Notes under the pieces: model-generated
What the model saw: only the letters and a program-made list of their open reading frames with translations
What the model was told of the DNA's origin: nothing
The model's database searches: none
Part shown: in pieces, positions 33,724-41,235 of the stretch
How the letters are laid out: every line of letters begins with the position of its first letter
Position numbering within the stretch: position 1 is the stretch's first letter
Translations under genes and position numbers: made by a program
Assembly: GCA_963665005.2 (NCBI GenBank)
Contig: CAXXTQ010000001.1
Coordinates: 1,116,001 to 1,180,000 of the forward strand
DNA from: G963665005 sp963665005
Lineage (GTDB): Bacteria > Bacillota > Clostridia > Christensenellales > SZUA-584
Direction of reading: 5' to 3'
Length of the DNA stretch: 64,000 bases

Positions 33724-34092
33724 ATGAGAGTTAAATTCGGAGACATTCTGCTCAGCCTGGCTATAGCTTTGGCGGCTGTGCTGCTTATGTTTTTTATGCG
33801 TCCTTCAGATGCGAAAGTTAAAACGGCAATTATTATGCAGGATAATCACGTTATAGAAAGAATTGATCTTAACGATTCTCCAGACAGGATTATACAAATT
33901 GAGAACGTACAAATAAAAATAGCAGTGCAGGACGGGCGCATAAGGTTTATAGAATCATCCTGCGCGGATAAAACATGCGTTAATACAGGATGGATAGACA
34001 GCCCGGGCGAAATGGCTGTTTGCCTGCCCAATAAAGTGCTTATAAAGATTGTCGGCGAAGAGTCAAGTGATATTGATATTATCGCCGAATAG
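33724..34092 (+). CDS. NusG domain II-containing exported protein
   Basis: A 122-residue protein with an N-terminal membrane anchor (residues 7-25) and an extracellular NusG-II domain. ESSCADKTCVNTGWIDSPGEMAVCLPNKVLIKI is the typical cysteine pattern of this family. Its function is unknown; it is often found with the next two genes (a Gx-type membrane protein and ApbE) in Clostridia, in connection with flavoproteins and Rnf-type electron transport. The three genes here are spaced by nine bases each and surely form an operon. Confidence 0.85.
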   Translation: MRVKFGDILLSLAIALAAVLLMFFMRPSDAKVKTAIIMQDNHVIERIDLNDSPDRIIQIENVQIKIAVQDGRIRFIESSCADKTCVNTGWIDSPGEMAVCLPNKVLIKIVGEESSDIDIIAE

Positions 34093-34101
34093 GTAAATTA
34101 T

Positions 34102-34653
34102 ATGAAGATAAACATAAAAATAATAACTATAAGCGGAATTCTTATTGCGGCGGCTGTCGCGCTTTCTGTTGCAGAGAAGATGCTGCCTATCGGGGCTTTC
34201 ATTCCCGTTCCGGGCATAAAGCTAGGGCTTGCGAACGTTGTAACAATGCTGGCTTTATTTTACATAGGGCCGGGCGGAGCTTTGCTTATACTTATTTCAA
34301 GATGCCTGCTGGGTGCGCTGTTTTCGGGCATTACAGGGCTTTTTTTCTCGCTCTCGGGAGGCATACTCGCTTTTTCTGCTATGCTGTTTATCAAACTTTT
34401 TTATGGCAGGGCTTTTTCTGTGTTCGGTATAAGCATAGGCGGCGCGGCGGCGCATAACATAGGCCAGATATTAGCGGCGTCATTGCTGCTCGGAGAAAAC
34501 CTTATATATACATATCTTCCGCTGCTTTTACTGACAGGAATAGCCACGGGTGTTTTGACCGCGGCTGTTTCAGCAAGTTTGTTTATAAAGCTGGAAAAGA
34601 ACGGTTTTATATCGCGCAATTTCCCCAAATCCAGATTATATTTTGCAGAATAG
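34102..34653 (+). CDS. Gx transporter / heptaprenyl diphosphate synthase component I-like membrane protein
   Basis: A 183-residue membrane protein with five to six hydrophobic segments. FIPVPGIKLGLANVVTMLALFYIGPG and ISRCLLGALFSG are family hallmarks (Hpre_diP_synt_I). The name comes from a supposed role in heptaprenyl diphosphate synthesis, but the fold is like that of vitamin-uptake S components, and its partner genes here (NusG-II, ApbE) suggest a role around flavins or quinones. No catalytic prenyltransferase gene is adjacent. Confidence 0.82.
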   Translation: MKINIKIITISGILIAAAVALSVAEKMLPIGAFIPVPGIKLGLANVVTMLALFYIGPGGALLILISRCLLGALFSGITGLFFSLSGGILAFSAMLFIKLFYGRAFSVFGISIGGAAAHNIGQILAASLLLGENLIYTYLPLLLLTGIATGVLTAAVSASLFIKLEKNGFISRNFPKSRLYFAE

Positions 34654-34662
34654 GAATTTATT

Positions 34663-35745
34663 TTGAAAAAGATTTTAATTTTTTTATTGATAATAATACT
34701 CGCGTCTTTGGGTATTGGCTGCTCTAATCAAGCTGAATATTCAAAATACCGCACCGACTTCTTTGATACTTTTGACACAATTGTTACGGTTATGGCGTAT
34801 ACAAAAACTGAAGCGGAGTTCAAAGAGCTTTCTGATTTGGTGTACAATAATTTTACGCAGATGAATTCGCTTTTTGATATATACAACGATTACGAAGGTG
34901 TTAATAACATAAAGACAATAAACGATAATGCCGGTATTTCGCCGGTAAAAGTTGACGGTAAAATAATTGATTTGCTGATAACCGCCAAAGACTGGTATAA
35001 AAAGACGGGCGGCGTGGTAAACGTTGCGCTCGGGCCTGTGCTGAATATATGGCACGATTACAGACAAGAGGGGCTGGCAGCGCCCGACCAAGCGGTTCTT
35101 CCGCCCATGCTGGAACTGCTTGAAGCGAATGAGTATACCGATATTGATAAAGTTGTAATAGACGCGGAAAACTCAACCGTTTATATTGAGCAGGGCATGA
35201 GGCTTGATGTAGGAGCGATTGCAAAAGGGTACGCGACGCAGGTTACCGCCGATTTGCTTACAGAGAAAGGATATGATTCTGTGCTTATAAGCGCGGGAGG
35301 CAACGTTAAAGCAATAGGCTCTCCCAAAGACGGCGTACGAAGCCTTTGGGGAGTGGGTTTAAAAGATCCCGAGAGCCCGCTCGAGCTTTCGGTGAGCGAG
35401 AGCAACATTCTCGACGCTGCGTATGTAAGTGATATGTCGGTAGTCTCCAGCGGAAGTTATGAACGGTTCTATGTTGTTGATGGGCAGGAATATCATCACA
35501 TCATAGACCCAGAAACGCTTATGCCCGCCGAATATTACAGCGCCGTTACCGTCATGACGCAAGACTCTGCGGCGGCCGATATTCTTTCGACTGCAATATT
35601 TATTTTGCCGCCCAAGAAAAGCATGGAGCTTGTAGAAAGCCTTGACGGCGTTGAGGCGCTGTGGGTTATGCACGATGGAGAAATCATCGCGACAGAAGGT
35701 ATGAAGCAGAGCTTAAGGGACCTTGGCGGCGCTTCTAATGAATAG
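34663..35745 (+). CDS. apbE: FAD:protein FMN transferase (ApbE), lipoprotein
   Basis: A 360-residue exported protein. The signal peptide ends in GIGC (Cys20), a lipobox. FDTFDTIVTVMAY (about residue 36), ALGPVLNIWHDY (about 122), LDVGAIAKGYATQVTADLL (about 180), LISAGGNVKAIGSPKDG (about 203) and HHIIDPETLMPAEYYSAVTVM (about 275, metal and FAD ligands) are the ApbE pattern. It attaches FMN to threonine residues of extracellular flavoproteins such as RnfG or NqrC; none of those is in the window. Start is TTG at 34663. Confidence 0.92.
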   Translation: MKKILIFLLIIILASLGIGCSNQAEYSKYRTDFFDTFDTIVTVMAYTKTEAEFKELSDLVYNNFTQMNSLFDIYNDYEGVNNIKTINDNAGISPVKVDGKIIDLLITAKDWYKKTGGVVNVALGPVLNIWHDYRQEGLAAPDQAVLPPMLELLEANEYTDIDKVVIDAENSTVYIEQGMRLDVGAIAKGYATQVTADLLTEKGYDSVLISAGGNVKAIGSPKDGVRSLWGVGLKDPESPLELSVSESNILDAAYVSDMSVVSSGSYERFYVVDGQEYHHIIDPETLMPAEYYSAVTVMTQDSAAADILSTAIFILPPKKSMELVESLDGVEALWVMHDGEIIATEGMKQSLRDLGGASNE

Positions 35746-35786
35746 AGCAAATACAGTATTTAAATTACTTCGGGAAAGCAAAAAAA

Positions 35787-35978
35787 ATGAATTATAAAAG
35801 CATTATTGACAGGTATGTTTCTCTTGCGAAAGAGGGAACAAAAAGATCGATTAAGCAATTGATGGACAGATTAAATAAAAATATGAGCCTTGCCGAGTCA
35901 AAATTATTGATTATGATTTGGGCAATGTGAATGCTAACGAAGGAAGTTTTTTTCATATTAAAAAGCAAATCTACAAAA
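35787..35978 (+). pseudogene. Short possible gene remnant with frameshift
   Basis: An ATG at 35787 opens a 47-codon frame (MNYKSIIDRYVSLAKEG...) that stops at 35930. Near 35905 a shift of frame would continue as KIIDYDLGNVNANEGSFFHI... to a TAA at about 35979. The combined reading looks more protein-like than either alone, but no family is recognised and the ribosome site is poor. It may be noise. Confidence 0.25.
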
Positions 35979-35979
35979 A

Positions 35980-36345
35980 TTAATAAAGCGATTTTATTGA
36001 AGCGATGATTTCATCAGCCGAGAGCCCCAGCTCTTTATAATATGCTATATCCTTTTTCATTTTTTGCTTTAATATTTCGTCTCTTTTTTTAGTCAGGGCA
36101 TTTGCAGATAATTCTGCCACAAAACAGCCCTTGCCTACCATAGAATATATAAAACCGGCGTGTTCTAATTCTTCCCACGCTTTTTTGATAGTAATTACGC
36201 TTATTCGTAATTCTTTTGCGACCGTTCTTATAGCGGGCAGGGCAAAATTACTCGGCAGCTCGCCTTTTATAATCTGCGAACTTATCTGTTCGAATATCTG
36301 CTGGTATATCGGTTTATCCGATGTATTAGAAATTATGATGTTCAT
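35980..36345 (-). CDS. GntR-family transcriptional regulator (YtrA type)
   Basis: A 121-residue short GntR protein. PIYQQIFEQISSQIIKGELPSNFALPAIRTVAKELRISVITIKKAWEELEHAGFIYSMVGKGCFVAE is the winged helix-turn-helix; only about 45 residues follow, as in the YtrA subfamily that controls ABC transporters. Its gene is the last of a three-gene minus-strand operon with an ABC permease and ATPase, sharing a base with the permease gene. It probably represses the operon by binding the GTATATTG inverted repeat near the promoter at 37877-37905. Confidence 0.9.
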   Translation of the reverse strand: MNIIISNTSDKPIYQQIFEQISSQIIKGELPSNFALPAIRTVAKELRISVITIKKAWEELEHAGFIYSMVGKGCFVAELSANALTKKRDEILKQKMKKDIAYYKELGLSADEIIASIKSLY

Positions 36346-36983
36346 TAAATATCAATTCTTTCAAATCGTTTTGCGGATATTTTGAACGCCGCAAAACTAA
36401 GCAATGCAAACAGTACAATTCCGCCGAAAAGCAGAGGCAGCTGTATCGTCATATCTTTGGTTCCGTCAAGCACTTTTGCAGCCGGCACAAGCATTACAAG
36501 CATTTCAACCCCTGCCGCAAAAAGTATTACTGCTGTCATGGCTGTTATTACGGGAAGCGCTATTTTATACGCTGTCTTATAGAACATAGGGAAAAATATG
36601 ATGTTATATAAACCAAAAATAATAAACGTAAAGCCAATAAACGCTATATTTGCATCGAGCAGGAAATTCCCATTTGGATAGATTAATATATTGATGACAA
36701 CAAAAATCGCTGTTACGGTTATTTGTATGAGTTCAAGCAAAACCATTGATACTATACGTGCCTTTACGGTATCACGCCTGCGCACAGGAAGCATCACCGA
36801 GAATTCTATATCGTTCTGAGCTTTACCGTTGGTAAAAATGTTGGGTACGGTTATGAAGAAAAAATACATCAGCGCAAGAAAATATAACCATTCGGGAATA
36901 AGCAGCAGCGCGCCGAAAAGCGCAACTAGATAATAAAGCGGATGAATTGTCAGGTGAAACTCTTTATATAGTAAATTTCTCAT
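36345..36983 (-). CDS. ABC transporter permease (ABC-2 type)
   Basis: A 212-residue membrane protein with about six hydrophobic segments and no enzymatic motif. LPVRRRDTVKARIVSM near residue 65 is a common loop in ABC-2 permeases of the YtrC/EcsB-like and antimicrobial-peptide exporter groups. It overlaps both the ATPase gene before it and the GntR gene after it by one base. The transporter may export or sense cell-envelope-active compounds, as YtrA-controlled systems do, but the substrate is unknown. Confidence 0.8.
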   Translation of the reverse strand: MRNLLYKEFHLTIHPLYYLVALFGALLLIPEWLYFLALMYFFFITVPNIFTNGKAQNDIEFSVMLPVRRRDTVKARIVSMVLLELIQITVTAIFVVINILIYPNGNFLLDANIAFIGFTFIIFGLYNIIFFPMFYKTAYKIALPVITAMTAVILFAAGVEMLVMLVPAAKVLDGTKDMTIQLPLLFGGIVLFALLSFAAFKISAKRFERIDI

Positions 36984-37831
36984 TATAAAGCCTCCCTTTT
37001 AACATGGTAAATCATAATTTCTTCTAAACTAGGCGGTTCGTACGAAACGCCGTCTTTTTCACGCAAGTCTTTTGTATTTATTAATCCCGAAAAACCGAAA
37101 GAATTAGTTTTATATGAAATCAAATACGGCTTTAGCATTTCAAGCTGCTCTTTTGTGCCTTTTACGACACGGAAAGCGGCAATAAGGTCGTCTTTTGTGC
37201 GGCTCTGCAGAATACGCCCGTTTTCTATAAACGTGATATAATCAGCGCATTTTTCAAGGTCGCTTGTTATTTGTGTAGAGAACAATATGCTTCTTTGCCC
37301 GTCTTCAATCAACTCCTGAAACAGTTCTAACAGATCGTCTCGCGCCACAGGATCAAGGCCGCTTGTAGGTTCATCAAGTATAAGCAGCTTAGCGTTATGT
37401 GAAAGAGCAAGCGCAAGCGAATACTTTACGCGCATTCCGTTAGATAATTCGTCTACCTTTTTATTTTCGTCAAGAGCGAACCTTTTTATATAATCGGTAT
37501 AAATATCATCATCCCAATCCGTATAAAAACGGCGCACAACATCGGTTATTTTTCTAATTTGGCTCTTTTTATAATAATCAATGCCTCCGAACATAAAGCC
37601 TATCTGCTGCTTTAGGGCAAGCTCATTCTTTGCAAAATCTTTACCCATAACGGTTATTGTTCCCGAATCTTTTTTTACAAGATTGAGTATCGATTTAAGC
37701 GTTGTTGTTTTGCCTGCGCCGTTGCTGCCTATAAAGCCCATAATAAAACCTTTTTCCAAGTTAAATGATACATCTTTTAGATGGAACTTATCGTAATTTT
37801 TATTTAATTTTTCCACTGTCAGTATAGACAT
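36983..37831 (-). CDS. ABC transporter ATP-binding protein
   Basis: A 282-residue ATPase. GSNGAGKTTTLKSIL (Walker A, about residue 36), VDELSNGMRVKYSLALALSHNAKLLILDEPTSGLDPVARDDLL (signature and Walker B, about 135-165) and a C-terminal extension of about 70 residues are seen. It is the first gene of the minus-strand operon, with GGGGAGG before the ATG, and pairs with the ABC-2 permease encoded next. The LSNGM signature (instead of LSGGQ) is common in this exporter group. Confidence 0.92.
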   Translation of the reverse strand: MSILTVEKLNKNYDKFHLKDVSFNLEKGFIMGFIGSNGAGKTTTLKSILNLVKKDSGTITVMGKDFAKNELALKQQIGFMFGGIDYYKKSQIRKITDVVRRFYTDWDDDIYTDYIKRFALDENKKVDELSNGMRVKYSLALALSHNAKLLILDEPTSGLDPVARDDLLELFQELIEDGQRSILFSTQITSDLEKCADYITFIENGRILQSRTKDDLIAAFRVVKGTKEQLEMLKPYLISYKTNSFGFSGLINTKDLREKDGVSYEPPSLEEIMIYHVKREAL

Positions 37832-37848
37832 TTATTACAAACCTCCCC

Positions 37849-37905
37849 TTGGAAATTGTATATATTGAATATACACAATATACTTCGTTGTTTTTGATTT
37901 GTCAA
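37849..37905 (-). promoter_or_regulatory. Promoter and operator of the GntR/ABC operon
   Basis: On the minus strand, TTGACA (37905-37900), 17 bases, TATATT (37882-37877) is a near-consensus sigma-A promoter. The -10 box overlaps GTATATTG-(8 bases)-CAATATATAC, an inverted repeat that is a likely GntR/YtrA binding site. Confidence 0.7.
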
Positions 37906-37933
37906 TAGTTTTATACAGAATAAGGGCATCCGG

Positions 37934-37983
37934 CATACTATATCTATCAATGGAGATATTAATAATAGAGAATAAAATGGAGG
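37934..37983 (+). promoter_or_regulatory. Sporulation-type promoter and leader of ku (sigma-G-like)
   Basis: CATACTA (37934-37940) matches the sigma-G -10 box. Ten bases later stands TGGAGATATTAATAATA (37951-37967), then ATGGAGGATTTTTT. The same elements, with equal spacing from the -10 to the shared 17-mer, occur before ligD at 41174-41224. A clear -35 was not seen. Confidence 0.6.
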
Positions 37984-37990
37984 ATTTTTT

Positions 37991-38848
37991 ATGCATACCA
38001 TGTTTAAAGGAGCGATAAGCTTCGGACTTGTTAATATACCTATAAAGATGTTTACTGCGACGGAAGAAAAGGATGTGCGCTTTCGTACGATACACAAAAA
38101 ATGCGGCTCACCTATAAAATATCAAAAAAAGTGTCCTGTATGCGGCGAGGAGGTAGCATTAGAGGACATCGTCAAAGGCTTCGAATATGAGCCGGGCAAG
38201 TTTGTAATAGTCAGCGAAGAGGATTTTGAATCGGCTAAAACAAAAGTTTCTGCAAGAACGATAGAAATCGTGGATTTTGTAGACCTTGCTGAAATCGATC
38301 CTATATATTTTGATAAGACGTACTACCTCGCACCCCAGCCAGAGGTTACGGCAAGCGCGAAGGCTTATAACCTATTGCGCGAAGCTATGAAAAACGCAGG
38401 TAAGATAGCAATAGCGCGTGTTACTATAAGAAATAAGCAGACGCTTTGCGTACTTCGGGTATATTCAGAAGTGATGGTGATGGAGACTATATTTTATCCC
38501 GACGAGATTCGCCCGGTAAGCGAGATACCATCGCTGCCCAAAGACATGGAAACGGACTCGAAAGAGATGGATATAGCACAGCAGTTAATTAATAATCTAA
38601 CGGCAAAGTTCGATCCGTCAAAATATACAGATGAATACCGGCAGGCATTAAGGCGGGTAATAGAAGATAAAATTAAAGGAAAGAAGATAGTAGTAAAGCC
38701 TGATATGCCAAAGACTAACGTTATAGATTTGATGGAAGCCCTAAAGGCAAGCATAGAAAAGACCGAATTAAAGACAGTAAAAAAACAGATAGTGAAAAAA
38801 ACGCGTAAAAATGTTAAAAAGCCGCCTGCAAAAAAACGTGCCAATTAA
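37991..38848 (+). CDS. ku: Non-homologous end joining protein Ku
   Basis: A 285-residue bacterial Ku. FKGAISFGLVNIPIKMFTATEEKDVRFRTIHKKCGSPIKYQKKCPVCGEEV (residues 5-55), with the zinc-ribbon-like cysteines, VKGFEYEPGKFVIVSEED, YYLAPQPE and a beta-barrel core give a secure match; the C-terminal 50 residues are lysine-rich, as in Ku proteins that bind DNA and recruit LigD. It forms a ring dimer on DNA ends. In Bacillus, ku and ligD are expressed in the forespore to repair spores; the promoter/leader here supports the same. GGAGG lies seven bases before the ATG. A 14-bp tandem duplication covers its stop codon. Confidence 0.95.
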   Translation: MHTMFKGAISFGLVNIPIKMFTATEEKDVRFRTIHKKCGSPIKYQKKCPVCGEEVALEDIVKGFEYEPGKFVIVSEEDFESAKTKVSARTIEIVDFVDLAEIDPIYFDKTYYLAPQPEVTASAKAYNLLREAMKNAGKIAIARVTIRNKQTLCVLRVYSEVMVMETIFYPDEIRPVSEIPSLPKDMETDSKEMDIAQQLINNLTAKFDPSKYTDEYRQALRRVIEDKIKGKKIVVKPDMPKTNVIDLMEALKASIEKTELKTVKKQIVKKTRKNVKKPPAKKRAN

Positions 38849-38864
38849 AACGTGCCAATTAAAA
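38837..38864 (+). repeat. 14-bp tandem duplication over the ku stop codon
   Basis: CGTGCCAATTAAAA occurs twice in a row (38837-38850, 38851-38864). The first copy holds the final codons (Arg-Ala-Asn) and the TAA stop. It resembles the 15-bp repeats over the pgk stop. Confidence 0.9.
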
Positions 38865-38897
38865 TATGTACAAAGTAAGAATAATGTATAATATTGG

Positions 38898-38925
38898 TTG
38901 ATAAATATGATGTTTGTGATATACT
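38898..38925 (+). promoter_or_regulatory. Promoter of the LCP-family gene
   Basis: TTGATA (38898-38903), 16 bases, TATACT (38920-38925), about 65 bases before the start at 38990. Confidence 0.5.
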
Positions 38926-38989
38926 TCAATATGATAAATTTATGGTAAAGAAGCTTTCGGGCAATATTAGCTAAAAGGCGGTATTTAAT

Positions 38990-40039
38990 ATGAGCAAGTC
39001 ATCAATGCAAATAGATATAGATGAAGTATATGAAGGACAAAAACGGAAAAAAACAAAGAAAGCATTGCTTATCATACTTTCCGTTTTAGTGTTATCTCTT
39101 ATTGGAATAGGCATATATGTTTGGCAGAATTTTGCACAGATCTGGGGAGATTTAGGATTTGATGAAACGGCTGTTTTGGATGAATACGAGATAGATCCCG
39201 AGGCGGAGAATCTGCCCGAGGTAACAATGCAGGAGGGCGATGTTCACGCGGTTCAAAAAAATGAAGGCGTTACTGATATATTGCTGCTAGGCCTAGATAC
39301 AAGAAGTTCAAAGTTTACAGGGCGTTCGGATGTTACTATGGTCCTGCGTATAGACAGCAATAGAAACACCATAAAGCTCGTGTCTTTCATGAGAGATACT
39401 CTGGTAGAAATCGACGGGCATGATAAAAATAAAGTCAATACTGCTTATCATTTCGGAAGCATTGAATTAGCTGAAAAGACCATGAAAGAAAGCTTCGGCA
39501 TAACTCCCGATTATTATGTCGTAGTAAACTTTTTTGGCATGGAAGATATTATTGACGCGCTTGACGGTGTGGACGTAGATTTAGAAAGCAGCGAAATATC
39601 TCATTTGAATGACGGAGTTAAGGCACTTAATAGTATAGATAAAAACAACCAATCTGCTCTTATAAAAAAATCGGGGATTCAGCATCTTAACGGCCGCCAG
39701 GCGGTTGCATATATGAGAATTCGCAAAGTCGGCGGAGATTCAACGAGAACTCAGCGCCAGCAAACGGTATTAAAAGAGCTTTTCAAAAAGGCAAAGGATA
39801 TTGATGTCGGGCAGTTTCCCGGTTTAATAGATGTTATGGCGCAGTATGTACGCACGGATATTCCTGTGGGCAAGATGCTCGATATAGCAAAAACGATAAA
39901 AGGCATGCCGGGCAGCGAAATTGATACGTTCCGTTATCCTGATGATTATGTGACTGGGCGGTACGAGGGAATGTCTGTTGTACAGCCCAAGGATTTCGAT
40001 ACGCAAATGCAAAAGCTTTACGATTTTATGAAAAACTAG
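38990..40039 (+). CDS. LytR-CpsA-Psr (LCP) family cell-wall polymer ligase
   Basis: A 349-residue protein: cytoplasmic, lysine-rich N-terminus (1-24), one membrane helix (25-46), then the extracellular LCP domain with DILLLGLDTRSSKFTGRSDVTMVLRID (about residue 96-122), LVSFMRDTLVEIDGHDKNKVNTAYHFG (catalytic Arg/Asp, about 130-157) and LNGRQAVAYMRIRKVGGDSTRTQRQQ (about 240-265). These enzymes move teichoic-acid-like or capsular polymers from lipid carriers to peptidoglycan. It appears to be a single-gene unit facing the convergent pair at 40052-41069. Confidence 0.92.
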   Translation: MSKSSMQIDIDEVYEGQKRKKTKKALLIILSVLVLSLIGIGIYVWQNFAQIWGDLGFDETAVLDEYEIDPEAENLPEVTMQEGDVHAVQKNEGVTDILLLGLDTRSSKFTGRSDVTMVLRIDSNRNTIKLVSFMRDTLVEIDGHDKNKVNTAYHFGSIELAEKTMKESFGITPDYYVVVNFFGMEDIIDALDGVDVDLESSEISHLNDGVKALNSIDKNNQSALIKKSGIQHLNGRQAVAYMRIRKVGGDSTRTQRQQTVLKELFKKAKDIDVGQFPGLIDVMAQYVRTDIPVGKMLDIAKTIKGMPGSEIDTFRYPDDYVTGRYEGMSVVQPKDFDTQMQKLYDFMKN

Positions 40040-40051
40040 CATTTATTTAAT

Positions 40052-40378
40052 CTAACTTTTGCACAAAAGAGCAAGCGCAAGCAGTAGCGGAAAGAAAAAA
40101 GGTTTGCGATTTTGCGTATGATTGCAACAAGGCATTGGCAAAAAAGGGCACGGTTTATCGCATGCTATACCTGCCCTTTTAACGTGGGCGCCGGCACTGA
40201 AAGATAACGGAAACCGGACACATACCATTTGGTTAACCATATATGAGCAGTCATCAATTTTTTCAAGCTCCGGCTCGCCGACGCAATGTGATTTTACATC
40301 CCCTGTTTTTACATTCGGAGCCACTTTTACTTCTGCCTCAACACATACATCTTTATGAATCACTGTTGAACACTTCAT
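40052..40378 (-). CDS. Small cysteine-containing protein, N-terminal paralogue of its neighbour
   Basis: A 108-residue protein of unknown function. The first 75 residues (KDVCVEAEVKVAPNVKTGDVKSHCVGEP...CSYMVNQMVCVRFPLSF...GIACDKPCP) align by eye with the N-terminus of the larger protein encoded just upstream. The C-terminus ends in a cysteine pair, an HTQN stretch and a hydrophobic run (FFFPLLLALALLC), which may be a membrane or surface tether. No secretion signal is seen. ATG at 40378 with AAGGTG before it; ten bases after the upstream gene's stop, so they are co-transcribed. In a spore former, surface or coat localisation is possible but unproven. Confidence 0.65.
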   Translation of the reverse strand: MKCSTVIHKDVCVEAEVKVAPNVKTGDVKSHCVGEPELEKIDDCSYMVNQMVCVRFPLSFSAGAHVKRAGIACDKPCPFLPMPCCNHTQNRKPFFFPLLLALALLCKS

Positions 40379-40388
40379 TAAAAACACC

Positions 40389-41069
40389 TTAATCATCACA
40401 ATGCAGCGGGCACCCCGGAGCAAAACCTGCGTTGAATTCTGCCAATGGTTCCTGAACGATGGATGCGCCTGTTGTGCCGCCTTCGGGAGACGTCGCGATG
40501 AACAGATTTGCCGCCGCAATAGTATTTGCTGCAAAATCGCACGAAGCTCCGTTTAATACGTTTAGGTTTGCCGCAAGAAGCTGTGCATACAGTATTTGAT
40601 ACTGCCCGGCAAACGGCGGAGAGCCTGGCGCCGGCGGAGCGGGAGTGTTAAAATCCAGAACTTCGTCAGCGTTATCCGTTGTCACGGTAAAGCTTAGCCC
40701 CGCACTATCGGAACCGAGTATTATTGACTCGCCCGCAGCCTCTATCAAAGCGTTTGTTATTTCCGGATTATTTCTGAAAAAACCTATTGTATGGGTGCAG
40801 GCAGTGGTTTCGGGACATCCGCCTATACTCGGCACAGCACACGATATTCCTTTTGGTTCTGCCGTAGCTATAGCATCGAAGGTAAGAGGCACCTGCACGC
40901 ATATATTCTGGCCCACCATAAAGGAACAGAATGGCTGCGGCTCGAGGCAACCGCCTATAAAGGGGTTCCCTAGGCAAAAAGTTCGGATATCTCCTATAGT
41001 TACTTTTGGCGTAATAGTAACTTCGGCTTCTACGCATACATTATCATGGACAGTTGTTGGACATGACAT
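40389..41069 (-). CDS. Two-part protein: cysteine-containing N-terminal domain plus a GYWKxHP-like domain
   Basis: A 226-residue protein of unknown function. Residues 1-80 (DNVCVEAEVTITPKVTIGDIRTFCLGNPFIGG...CSFMVGQNICVQVPLTF...GISC) are shared with the small gene downstream. Residues 85-226 open with CTHTIGFFRNNPEI, a divergent form of the 'C-x-x-T-x-GYWKxHP' start found in many bacterial surface proteins, and continue with QYQILYAQLLAANLNVLNGASC, matching the usual 'LAxQLIAAKLNxxNGA' part of that domain. No signal peptide. AAGGAAG lies before the ATG at 41069. It ends in an acidic CPLHCDD tail. Confidence 0.65.
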   Translation of the reverse strand: MSCPTTVHDNVCVEAEVTITPKVTIGDIRTFCLGNPFIGGCLEPQPFCSFMVGQNICVQVPLTFDAIATAEPKGISCAVPSIGGCPETTACTHTIGFFRNNPEITNALIEAAGESIILGSDSAGLSFTVTTDNADEVLDFNTPAPPAPGSPPFAGQYQILYAQLLAANLNVLNGASCDFAANTIAAANLFIATSPEGGTTGASIVQEPLAEFNAGFAPGCPLHCDD

Positions 41070-41173
41070 ATTTTAATCTTCCTTTCTGTAAATTGTATAA
41101 TATATGTTATGTCAATGTATTTAAAACGTTACAATATACACATACTTTAATTTTTTATAATATAATTTTTTGG

Positions 41174-41224
41174 CATACTTCATTACCGTTTGGAGATATT
41201 AATAATATCAAAATTGTATGGAGG
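41174..41224 (+). promoter_or_regulatory. Sporulation-type promoter and leader of ligD (copy of the ku cassette)
   Basis: CATACTT (41174-41180), ten bases, TGGAGATATTAATAATA (41191-41207), then ATGGAGGATTTTTTT. It repeats the ku leader at 37934-37983 almost element by element, which indicates shared control. Confidence 0.6.
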
Positions 41225-41235
41225 ATTTTTTTTGT

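Noticed and set aside
35980..37831. A mobile element or integrated island boundary
   Set aside because: No integrase, transposase, terminal inverted repeats or tRNA gene was found anywhere in the window.
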